Assembly: GCA_032622095.1 (NCBI GenBank) | Contig: CP136065.1 | Location: 210,346,151 to 210,410,150, forward strand | Direction: 5' to 3' | DNA: 64,000 bases | Source of the DNA: Siphonodentalium dalli | Taxonomy: Eukaryota > Mollusca > Scaphopoda > Gadilida > Siphonodentaliidae | Made by a program: the position numbers and the translations under genes | Part shown: one piece after another, positions 53,690-64,000 of the stretch | Numbering within the stretch: position 1 is the stretch's first letter | How the letters are laid out: every line of letters begins with the position of its first letter | The notes under the pieces: generated by a model | What the model saw: the letters and a program-made list of their open reading frames with translations, nothing else | What the model was told of the DNA's origin: nothing | Database searches by the model: none

Positions 53690-55760
53690 ATTTGCTATTT
53701 GCTATTATTGAAAGTGAACGTCCCGACGTCTCCTTATTGTCCAGATACCTGTGTAGCTATGTACGTTGATCTAGAGTTACCCCGTGTTTAAAGGGATTCT
53801 TGAGGTCTACATTTACGTAAATTTAATATCGTCTATATGGTCTTTTCATTCAGTGATAATGCACAATTGTAGCCAGAATGTTCAGTGTTGATTATATTTA
53901 CGCTATACACATACAAGAGGTGTAACTCAACGTTATATATATTTAGCTGTTGCATAGCCCAAAAAGTTATCCAGGAAAAGGTTTTTAATGCTGGATATGT
54001 GGTTAATGTTACCCCCCCCCCCCCAATTGAAAACAAACCCCACTTCATGTTTGTCGGTGGCTATATTACAAGCCTTGGGGATACAACGGGCCACTCCATA
54101 CCTTGGGCAGGAACTGATTTGGAACATCAGAAAACTCTCTTTCCACATGCTGCTATTATCCTGACACACTGTGACACTCGATTAATGATCGGAATAATTG
54201 CACCCCTCCATCAAATCATAGTTCCGAACTCGGGCGTCATGGTGCGCAGCATCTCGTGTCGGGTGATTCTCAGTTTTCTTGATCATATCACTCAAAGGGA
54301 GCGCCACATGAGAGGCGAGATAACTCTATTTATTATTAAATCGACGAACTATACATAAAAATGCAGAAGATGATGATGCGAATGGCCGGAATTTTCTCAA
54401 CTCGCCATCTTGTCGTAGACCAGACATGAACTTACATAGAAGATTGAACAAACTTACATTTCCAGCAGAGCGATTTTTAGATTAAATTTTGTGTGCTATT
54501 TGTACTGAAAGTGAACGCCCCAATGTTTCGCTATTGTCCGGATACCTGCAGTGTGCTCGCTATCTAGAGTTATCCCGAGGTCAAAGGGATGTATCTGGAT
54601 TCTTGAGGCCGACATTTACGTTAATTTATTATCGTCTATATGGTCTTGTCATTCGGTGATAATACACACTGATGAGATGCAGCCAGAATGTTGATTGGTG
54701 TAACTCTGCGTTATATATATTTAGTTAGCCCGAAGAGTTATCCAGGGAAAGGCTTTGGTGCTGGATATGTGATCAATGTTCTACCCCCCCCCCCCCCATT
54801 GAAAACAAATTCTACTTCATGTTTGTCGATGGCATCATTGTAAGCCTAGGAGATACAATGGTCACTCCATACTTTAGAAAGGAACGGAGTTGGAACACCG
54901 AGAAACTATTTTCCCATCTCCTGCCAGCCCGATACACGGTGACAGTGACACTCGCCTAGTGATCGGAATAATTGCACCCCCTCCATCAAATTATAGAAAC
55001 TCCAGGGTGCATGGTGCGCTGCATTTCGTATCGGGTGATTCTCAGTTTTCTCGATCGTTTCACTCAATAAAGGGAGCGTCACGTTAGAGGCGGGATAACT
55101 CTAAATCGACGCTTAACTAGATTCATTTACAGAAGACAATAATTATGCGAATGGCCGGAACTTTCTCAACTCGATGTCTTGACAAAGTCCAAAGACATGA
55201 ACTTACATAGAAGATTGAACAAACTTACATTTCAAGCAGAGCGATTTTAGATTAAAAATTGTGTGTGTTATTTACGCAGGACTTACAATTTGAAGAAATG
55301 TCGCATTTATTTATTTTAGATTTGGTTACAATTCATTCTGCATTATTCTGAGAAACTATTCAAACTGAACTGTCCATATTCATTCGAAAAAGATCTAGAT
55401 CAAGCCAGAATGAATTGTAACTGGCAAAACATCAATAAAAATGTTAGATTTAATTAATAAGATACACGTGTCGACAGCGTTCAGACATCGCGTGGCGAGA
55501 GGGGACTGAACTCTGTTTTGCAGCTTGATATATTAGCTCTATGTACGTTGATCTAGAGTTATCCCGTTTTAAAAGGATTATCTGGATTATTTACGTAAAT
55601 GTATTATCGTCTATATGGTCGTGTCATTCGATGATAATACACAAATGAGGAGCCAGAATGTTCAGTGTTTATTTCCGTGAAGATAAGATAACATATACAA
55701 GATGTGTAACACTGTATATATACTTATATTTAGTTGTCGTAACCCGAAGACTTATCCCAC
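53690..55760. repeat. Three consecutive related units, ~790 bp each, the third partial
   Basis: Units start near 53690, 54488 and 55530. Shared words: gttgatctagagttaYcccg, atcgtctatatggtc, gagccagaatgtt, a C homopolymer before attgaaaacaaa, and aactttacatagaagattg-like ends. Open frames inside (for example 53885-54358) are not conserved between units. Confidence 0.8.
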
Positions 55761-55909
55761 CAGAAAGTGGAATTTCATCGACCAACAGATACAAATTTAA
55801 TATTGAACCCTATGCAGATTTTCGTATTTTGGATAAATGGCGCCATTTTTCGTATGATTATATATGAATTGAAATTTCTCAAAATTACTATGTATGAAAT
55901 GCAGGTGTA

Positions 55910-56387
55910 GTTTGGAAAAGTTCGGATGTGATCAAATTATTCTCACTGGCTACAGTTGTGATCAAAATTTAATAGTGAACCCTATTGAGAATATTTAGTT
56001 GTTTTACTCGAACTTTGAACGCCACCAAGTGCTACGACATGAGGACAAGACATTCGACCCTCTGTAAACTGTCAGTAATCTAATTAATGAAATAGACGAT
56101 ATAGTTATGCTTCAAGATAGAGTACTTGACAAAAGTATGCGTAGAATGATTTGTGATGCCACCGATAATATGCAGCCAAGATCCAAGTATTTTCACGATA
56201 TGACAGTGCGTGGGTCGGGCGCAAATGTATTGTCTTCCTGTAGTATCATCGATGGCCTTTCTGGTGGTATTGCTATCAACGTTCGAGTAAAATAACTAAA
56301 TAAATATTCTCCATAGGGTTCACTGTTAAATTTGATCGTAACTGTAGCCAGTGATAATAGTATGATAAAATCCGAACTTTTCGAAAC
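55910..56387. mobile_element. TA-flanked MITE with ~105-bp inverted repeats
   Basis: gtttggaaaagttcggatgt at the left returns inverted as atccgaacttttcgaaac at the right. Shared tcactggctacagtt and agtgaaccctat continue for ~105 bp. TA lies outside both ends, as in Tc1/mariner. Confidence 0.75.
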
Positions 56388-57853
56388 TATAATAAATATA
56401 TTATCTATAGATTAAGAAGCTTAGACTGGTGATCATCACTGGAACTAACACGAAAATTTGTATATAATTTGCCACATGCAGAGATTCATCCCAGAACAAC
56501 CGGATCCTGAAATTAGAATAGCAAGACATACAATATAACTCAGAATTTTCATAAACAAAATCTATGTAGTTATTAATCCTTTGATCTTTGTAAGATATTT
56601 GTCCCATTTCTGATCATGCAGTGTCAAAAGATTGACAATTTTCGCATTTTGACTTCCAAATTCTTCCCATTCTAACAAATTCCAGTCATTCAACGTAATT
56701 ATTACATTTGTCACGTATGGGGTACTGGCATTACAAACTAATTAGGATTATCAACATTTTGACATGTCAAGCAGAGGTCAGATGGGAGATAACTCTATCG
56801 GGATTATAAGAACCCGATATCGCAGGTCAGCATTACGATCTTTTTAAACACTATTATTTAGCACTATTAGTTTTGACAACGAGACATATACGGAGCTAAA
56901 TTGTTGAGAATATTATATATGTTCGACGAAAGAAATATAAATTAGCGGACGGAACTTGGATGTTTTTCTGTGCTTAACGTCAAGAAAGAATATAAATGGA
57001 AGCATCCGGCATCCGAAATATGAGCCTGACAGCACCCGGCGTACGCTGGTCTGGCATCCGGAATACGCCATGTAACAGACCCCGAATCCGGCGTCACCAA
57101 ACTTCGCGAAAATAGGAAAATTAGATTTGTTTTACCCCAAATGTTGTCGAAATGTTGAGAAGTATAGCCTTTCTCCGATCAAAATCAATCAGACAGCAAA
57201 TACATGTGCGATGGCATCGAAATAGCGAAGATGCTAATAAGTAATGGATACGTCGAATATCGAATAAGTAACAAATGTCACCTTTGTGCGCAATCCAACA
57301 AATGAGTACGTTGTTCGTCAAACAGTTTATCCCATTTTCGCGTTTCAAGCGGAGAAAGGTTTCCCTCTACTCGGTCGAGAAATATCCTGAAATCGTGATA
57401 AATGACCCACGAACATTCGCGGTAAATTGGACAGAAAATTGGAGCCGCAATTAGGTTGGTCCGACATTAAAATAAATTAGAGTACAATTCCATTGTTACA
57501 ATCGTTCTTCGAATTTTGTTAAAGCACGCCAATTTCCAAGGCGTATTATATGTTCAACAACTAAATGTTCACCAACTCCAGGGCCGTGCACGTGTCGTGG
57601 TCAACACATGCACGCTCAATTAACGACGATTTCCGGATAACCGAAGTCTGACCGACTCGGTTGATTCTATCGTAAAGAACTGTTCTTATAATATGCTCTA
57701 ACTCTTACTTAGGTCTGAAAAAGAAAACTTCCGACAAAGACCGTAATTTTTCAAAACATGCAAGAAGCTCGAGGCGCGACGCCTTTGTCGGTCAGCTTTC
57801 TGAAACTCGGCCTAGAAGTTGACGGTCTACTCTGTTGTCATTACTTGCAATCT
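56388..57853. other. Intergenic segment without recognised feature
   Basis: A short GC-richer patch at 57000-57075 has repeats of gcatccggcatccg type. No gene was recognised. Confidence 0.5.
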
Positions 57854-59899
57854 CCAGAGTCGTTATCTCGTGAGAATCCGGATTCAGAATCCAAAGCCGA
57901 TTACGGGGGCGGGGCTAATTCCCGATTCTAGGTCAGATCCACGTGGTCTCCGAAACTATGTTTAATGTTCTCCCAGCGTCAAACATGGCTCATATATTTG
58001 ACACAAGTATCATTTGTATCTTATATTTATAAAGTTCACGTTTGTTGTGAAAGTCATGCTTTTCTTCTATGAGTATATGCACGGCACATAATTTGCTGCC
58101 AATCCGACTTAAACGCATCTTTTTTTCAAGTTAAAGTGTGTTTTTTGATGAGGGCAAGCATTTAATTCTAACAGCTCTAGGCCTCCTGAATCAAATTCCG
58201 AAGATGTTGTGAAGAACACACGAAACTTGTCAGTTGTACAGGGACGTGACGACAGGGGTTGGTTGGGTGTCTCGACCCCCCCCCCCCGAACTTTGGTACA
58301 ATTTGCTTAGCTGTGCAGTCATTCATACGTGAGGAAAATCAGGATTCTTTTGACTAACTGTTCCAAATAATGATACGTACAAGCCAGCAAACGCAACAAA
58401 CAAACCCGATTTCAAATAAATACATATGCAAACTTATGACTAACTCCGGAGAGGGGGTGGCCGGTGATCTGTATATATGTTCAACTTGTTTTGGTAGTCA
58501 TGTTGCTTTGCCATTACTAATTATTTATTTTTTCAGTGTAATAACATATGTGAGAGGGGGTACCCTTAAGTGAGTCAGAACTTGTCCTCCAATCCCATTG
58601 TATGTATAAACAAATGTATGTGTTATATATCATGTGTTATCTAAATTTGACAAATATTTGAAATAAATATGTTTAAACTAAACTTAGGTACATTTCCAGC
58701 AGTTGGAAATTTCATGCATGACACAACATTAGTTGGACATTAATTTGACACCATATATAGGTTGGAATTGTTCTCATTGTTTGATTTTTTTCAACCAGTA
58801 AAAGTTGGTAATTTTCCAATCTTAGTGTGTGTCAGGTTGGCTATTTTCAAGGGGTGCAAATGGAATTCTGCGAACCTGTGAGATTGATGTTTGGTTCAAT
58901 GGGGGGGGGTGCAGTTGGCTGGAAATTTTAGGAAACCACTAGCCATGTCCTAGAACTTGTACGTGTGGGTACTTAATCAATAAATTGACATTTCCACTAT
59001 ATAGTCCTGAGATCCTAGAATAAGCTTTTCATTTTTGTTTGTGCGATTGGGAGATGCAGTTCACCTGCGATCACAAGACTACAACATTAGCTTCATGAGC
59101 AAAGCTTTATTTTCCAACTGAAGTACAGCACGTTGGCCAAAAAAATGCCCGTGTTGGTTGTCTATACAGAGATTATTATGCAAAACGACTGCATTTAACG
59201 AAACAAAAGATTTTAAACATGAAATTGCTATAAGACTAGATAGTACATACGTGTATTTGATAATCCATCGATATCATATAATCCTACTATTTCTTGAATA
59301 AGAAGAAACATTATAATAACGAACACAGCAGAAGACATATCCATGCAGGTTCACATGAATTCGGTCAATGGTGACGTATCCGCCGAATTCGAAATCGAAA
59401 TCGACATGCGTTCGGGTGGTATTTTGTGGATGGAATTATGAAATGGGCATATGAAAGTGACAATGAAACCGACAAGGATTTGCTTCGCCATCAACCGAAG
59501 TGCTCCCCCAGCGTTACTATCAATAGCGTTATTATTTGGCTAATTTCAGTAATATTTTTACATTCGATAAAACAAATTTGTCTCCGCATTTAAAATTCTT
59601 TGATATAGATCTTTTATATTCTGCAATAATTTGTACACAAGAGACGGATTCTTATGTTTTATTGTGCTTTTAAACTCCGAGTTGGCGAAATCTCGGTTTG
59701 TTTACATTACGAACATTTGAGTCCGTAATCGGAATCCGAATCCGAATCTGGATTACCACGAGATTGAGATTACGGTCTGTTCGTTTACTGATTCTGCCAA
59801 TTTATGGTCTGTTCGTTTACCGAACCAAGTCGTACGGGGACTAATCTGTAATCTGAATCCAGATTATGAATCCGGATTCCCACGAGATAACGACTCTGG
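57854..59899. mobile_element. 2-kb element with ~38-bp inverted ends
   Basis: ccagagtcgttatctcgtg..gaatccggattca at the left and its complement at 59860-59899. Further gaatccga-type words lie inside the right end (59726-59860). No coding region or target duplication was recognised. Confidence 0.6.
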
Positions 59900-61286
59900 T
59901 AATTTTCAACTTTCCGTCCGGTCCGTATATATGAACATAACAAACAATGTTACCCAATACTACAACATGGCTTAAAATCTAAATAAGCATCTAAGTTAAA
60001 GGAACATACTATGGCTGTAGATTATGAACTTAAAACTTCAGGCGTGGGTCTTTCATGTTAACACCACGCACGCTAACCATAGATAACACAGGCCCCGTTA
60101 TTCATTTCAGCTCGCTCAACCTCTTCAACAAGAATCCAGCTTAAATTGACACCCAATGTCCCATGTATTAAAGCTCGTGGTCGGACATGGTGATGCGCTA
60201 TGTTTAGTATACCTCAAACAACAAATGGTAAGGTGCAGGAGAAAATCGCTCGTTATTTTCGATGATGAAGCGCCCATTTACTCATTTAATTCACGTTACC
60301 AAATACTGCATGGCGCGTAGATTATACATTTTTGAATGAAATTGTCTTCATTTGCCAGACATTTCGGACAATACTGTCAATTACCGTTTATTGCACATTT
60401 TTTCCTAATCCTTTTGAAACCCATTCATTACTCGCCGGCTTCATTTTGAATAAGCTGTGCGTGGTTTATGCCTGGGCTAATTTCCCGTCGCGGACTTCTT
60501 TAATAATACCCCGACGTTACGCTTGTCTCGCTTCGATGTGGGACTCCTCACAGCGCGCTGAGTCGACAAGACGAGATAACAGTACATCCCCAATCAGCGG
60601 ATTGTATACCTGTGTATTCTCGAGTGTTTAGTGTCGCCGTATACACAGGTAAGATATTGTGGTCTTTAAACTTTTTACACTGTATCTAACTTTTAACTTT
60701 TTCTCTCGACGCATCACATTTCATCATTCGGCTTCTAATGTTGGAATTCAACAACAGGGATATGGCTTCTTGTCTGTCCTGACATTCCACTCACTTTCGA
60801 CATCTTGTCGTCATCGAATCCTATATATGTATACACATATAAATGGAATTTAATATATTGAGAGTTAGATAGTTTAATGAAATAAAGCGTCCACACGAGA
60901 CCGATGTCAAAATAACAAATATATATATATAACAATGTCAACAATGATTCAACATAATATATATACTATATTTATTTCATAATTATATCAGCCGAATTTG
61001 ACCTTTCTTTAAAAAATGCCCGACCATGTTGCAGATTATGTTGCATGTATGAGGCTCGTTGGTTTGCATTATGTATTGGAACATGACTCCGTCCACTCTG
61101 ATGTTCGCGTGTAGGACTAAATAATTATGTCTCAACAGTATATATACAACAAGAGTTCGAGATACCATCAAATAGCTATGCTATCTTTTTTGGGGGGGAA
61201 CTGACGGAGCCAACTTCACATTCGGAAATAATACCACACCAATATATACACGCACTTATTATTTCTTCATGTTGCATAAAACTTAA
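59900..61286. other. Intergenic segment; possible untranslated exon near 60650
   Basis: 60480-60648 is less AT-rich, has ccaatcagcgg, and ends with the strong donor-like acacag|gtaaga. It could be the first exon of a next gene. Nothing else was recognised. Confidence 0.25.
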
Positions 61287-63669
61287 GTTTTATCAACCTG
61301 GTCTAGCGAGAGGGAGAGAAAGTGAAAACGATAGACAGAATGTGAGAGACGGTGTTGTAGTGGTAAATTGATGGTATTAGGAAATCGGTAGAAGTACACA
61401 CTGCCTTTTAAAACTAATTGGTTTTGAGCTAGGCCTTTGCAAAATGCTAACGATTCACGACGTAATATCACTATTAGGAAGCACTCAAACACACGCATAT
61501 AAATTTAACATGATAGTTGTACTGGTTTTAACAATGCCTACATGTCTGTGTATGTGAGTAGTTGCAAGTCAGCATATGTGGCAATTTGACAAAATTAACG
61601 TAACTTTTTTCTAACTTTGCTACAAACAATATAGAATAATAAGGTCGACTCGCCAACATCACATATTTATATAGCTGGGCGATTTGATCAGCCTTGGGTA
61701 TTTCTGTAACAGTGTAAGATTGCATACATAGATGGATCGAACTAAATAACTTGAGAATTCAGATGAATCGATATCACAACCTCAAACATTGTGTCTGCGC
61801 CCAACGGTGTATTATAGGTCTGAAGTGTTTTGTTTAGTTTTGCTTCGGGCTAGTATCAGTTAACCCACTCCGCGTTTAAATACAATTTACCTTTGCATGT
61901 CAATTTCTTAGTTATGAAAGACAATTGAGTTTCACAGTCTCAACTGATATGTGAATGTGGAAATCACAAATGTGTTGAATAGTTCTTCGAAAGAAAAAAC
62001 AGCATGTTTAAAAAGTGTTCAGTCCAAATTATACCATTGCATGTCTATTCTTCATTTTGCGGCCGTTCGTATCATATATGCAGGCAAGAGGACGAATAAG
62101 AATTACAAAGAACAATCCAATAAGTTCAACAGACAAGATTGTGTGTTGAACTTATTAGCTGAACACCCATATTAATGAATCGGCGACAATCAAGTATCTA
62201 TCAATCAGTGAACATTTAAACACTTAAGTATCAAGTTGTTAATTGTGTCCTTTTTGAGCAACAAGAATTTTAAGGTTTGCGCAATATACACCTGTCACTA
62301 TTGAAGTGATATTATAGAACAAATTGGACAGTTGGGAACAGATCTATCAATAAAGAAATAACCCCGAGTGGGGTTTTTAATCCTTTCTTTTCTAAATACT
62401 AAGTGACGAGAATATAGTTCCCGTAGCAGATGTTCAGATATTATCTGAACATTTCCCACGTTTTATCAACCTGGTCTAGAGAGAGGGAGAGAAAGTGAAA
62501 ACGATAGACAGAATGTGAGAGACGGTGTTGTAGTGGTAAATTGATGGTATTAGGAAATCGGTAGAAGTACACACTGCCTTTTAAAACTAATTGGTTTTGA
62601 GCTAGGCCTTTGCAAAATGCTAACGATTCACGACGTAATATCACTATTAGGAAGCACTCAAACACACGCATATAAATTTAACATGATAGTTGTACTGGTT
62701 TTAACAATGCCTACATGCCTGTGTATGTGAGTAGCTGCAAGTCAGCATATGTGGCAATTTGACAAAATTAATGTAACTTTTTTCTAACTTTGCTACAAAC
62801 AATATAGAATAATAAGGTCGACTCGCCAACATCACATATTTATATAGCAGGGCGATTTGACCAGCCTTGGGTATTTCTGTAACAGTGTAAGATTGCATAC
62901 ATAGATGGATCGAACTAAATAACTTGAGAATTCAGATGAATCGATATCACAACCTCAAACATTGTGTCTGCGCCCAACGGTGTATTATAGGTCTGAAGTG
63001 TTTTGTTTAGTTTTGCTTCGGGCTAGTATCAGTTAACCCACTCCGCGTTTAAATACAATTTACCTTTGCATGTCAATTTCTTAGTTATGAAAGACAATTG
63101 AGTTTCACAGTCTCAACTGATATGTGAATGTGGAAATCACAAATGTGTTGAATAGTTCTTCGAAAGAAAAAACAGCATGTTTAAAAAGTGTTCAGTCCAA
63201 ATTATACCATTGCATGTCTATTCTTCATTTTGCGGCCGTTCGTATCATATATGCAGGCAAGAGGACGAATAAGAATTACAAAGAACAATCCAATAAGTTC
63301 AACAGACAAGATTGTGTGTTGAACTTATTAGCTGAACTATTCATGAATCGGCGACAATCAAGTATCTATCAATCAGTGAACATTTAAACATTTAAGTATC
63401 AAGTTGTTAATTGTGTCCTTTTTGAGCAACGAGAATTTTAAGGTTTGCGCAATATACACCTGTCACTATTGAAGTGATATTATATAACAAATTGGACAGT
63501 TGGGAACAGATCTATCAATAAAGAAATAACTCCGAGTGGGGGTTTTAATCCTTTCTTTTCTAAATACTCAGTGACGAGAATATAATTCCCGTAGCAGATG
63601 ATCAGATAATAAGTTGAACAAACGGCCATTGGCCTTTTGTTGAACTTATATTATCTGAACATTTCCCAC
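61287..63669. repeat. 1173-bp tandem duplication
   Basis: 61287-62459 is repeated at 62460-63669 with few changes. The second copy has ~40 extra bp near its end, a hairpin (aataagttgaacaaa / ttttgttgaacttat). A related hairpin, aataagttcaac / gttgaacttatt, lies inside both copies. Open frames repeated in both copies are not recognisable proteins. Confidence 0.93.
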
Positions 63670-63791
63670 CATTGAATAGGAATCCTTCTGCACTTGTATT
63701 ATGTCGTCTGCGTTTTACTTCTCCAGATGAATCTATGCGTTTATAAGTGGTTGGAAGAATCAATTAAGTAAAGACAGTTTAAGCCAAGTTT

Positions 63792-63956
63792 ATGTTGCAT
63801 CCAGGTCTTGTTCCAGCTATCAACAAGGTCGATAAATACCGTAACTACTTTGATACGGACATGGAACAAAATGACTTATCCAAGTCGTATATAAAATTTA
63901 TAAAAAATCTGGTCCCGTATTATATTCAGCATGCAAGAATAAAGAAAGTTCATTGA
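63792..63956 (+). CDS. Small unrecognised open frame, 54 codons
   Basis: ATG at 63792 reads MLHPGLVPAINKVDKY and then a Lys/Tyr-rich end to TGA at 63954. Composition is protein-like but the frame is short and no family was recognised. It may be chance or an exon fragment. Confidence 0.15.
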   Translation: MLHPGLVPAINKVDKYRNYFDTDMEQNDLSKSYIKFIKNLVPYYIQHARIKKVH

Positions 63957-64000
63957 CAGTCTATATATAGTCTGTGCAAAAATATTGCACATCTGGAATA

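Noticed and set aside
53885-54358. 157-codon open frame as a gene
   Set aside because: The frame runs through a C homopolymer and is not kept in the related unit at 54485-55260; no known similarity.
61951-62175. Open frame repeated at 63124-63387 as a duplicated gene
   Set aside because: It is conserved only because the DNA is a recent tandem copy. It spans a hairpin repeat and resembles no protein.

Overview
The window is eukaryotic nuclear DNA: AT-rich, intron-rich and full of repeats. It is dominated by one gene on the + strand, an ortholog of the kinesin-8 family motor KIF19. Fifteen exons, all with GT/AG introns and matching phases, run from 1559 to the stop codon at 50554-50556. They encode 887 residues of the protein. 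The 5' exons, including the N-terminal part of the motor with the ATP-binding P-loop, lie upstream of the window. The density of DNA transposons and MITEs, a repeat-borne CXC-type protein family known to me from marine invertebrates, and fragments of non-LTR retrotransposons suggest a marine invertebrate. A bivalve mollusc is my best guess, but it is not proven.

Layout. 1-1558: intron upstream of the first visible exon. 1559-13014: three motor-domain exons; the first intron (10 kb) holds two piggyBac-like MITEs and a 4.6 kb decayed DNA transposon (4721-9301). 13015-25522: neck and stalk exons, with minisatellites, a GATATC-rich array, non-LTR fragments and a PIF/Harbinger-like element carrying a broken MADF-type gene (19757-20460). 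In the last 0.9 kb of this stretch lies a 61-bp tandem array that copies the splice acceptor and first codons of exon 9. 25523-28258: rest of the stalk and the first tail exons. 28259-49352: two introns over 10 kb, with a 6.6 kb foldback element with ~870 bp arms (28285-34915), a hAT-like element (36789-38487), an LTR-like direct-repeat element (39369-41135), a tRNA-derived SINE, a minus-strand LINE 3' fragment and more foldback MITEs. 49353-51100: last two coding exons, 3'UTR and poly(A) signal.

51.1-64 kb: no gene I can support. It holds a second copy of a hAT MITE, ~0.75 kb duplicated units (53.7-55.8 kb), a TA-flanked MITE, a 2 kb inverted-repeat element and a 1173-bp tandem duplication (61287-63669).

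The window is thus one ciliary kinesin gene whose introns are packed with non-autonomous transposons. The most unusual structures are (i) the array of 13 extra copies of the exon 9 splice acceptor, (ii) a 67-nt near-perfect hairpin module shared by MITE families with unrelated ends, and (iii) a transposon with 3-bp target duplications that carries a decayed CXC-type protein gene.
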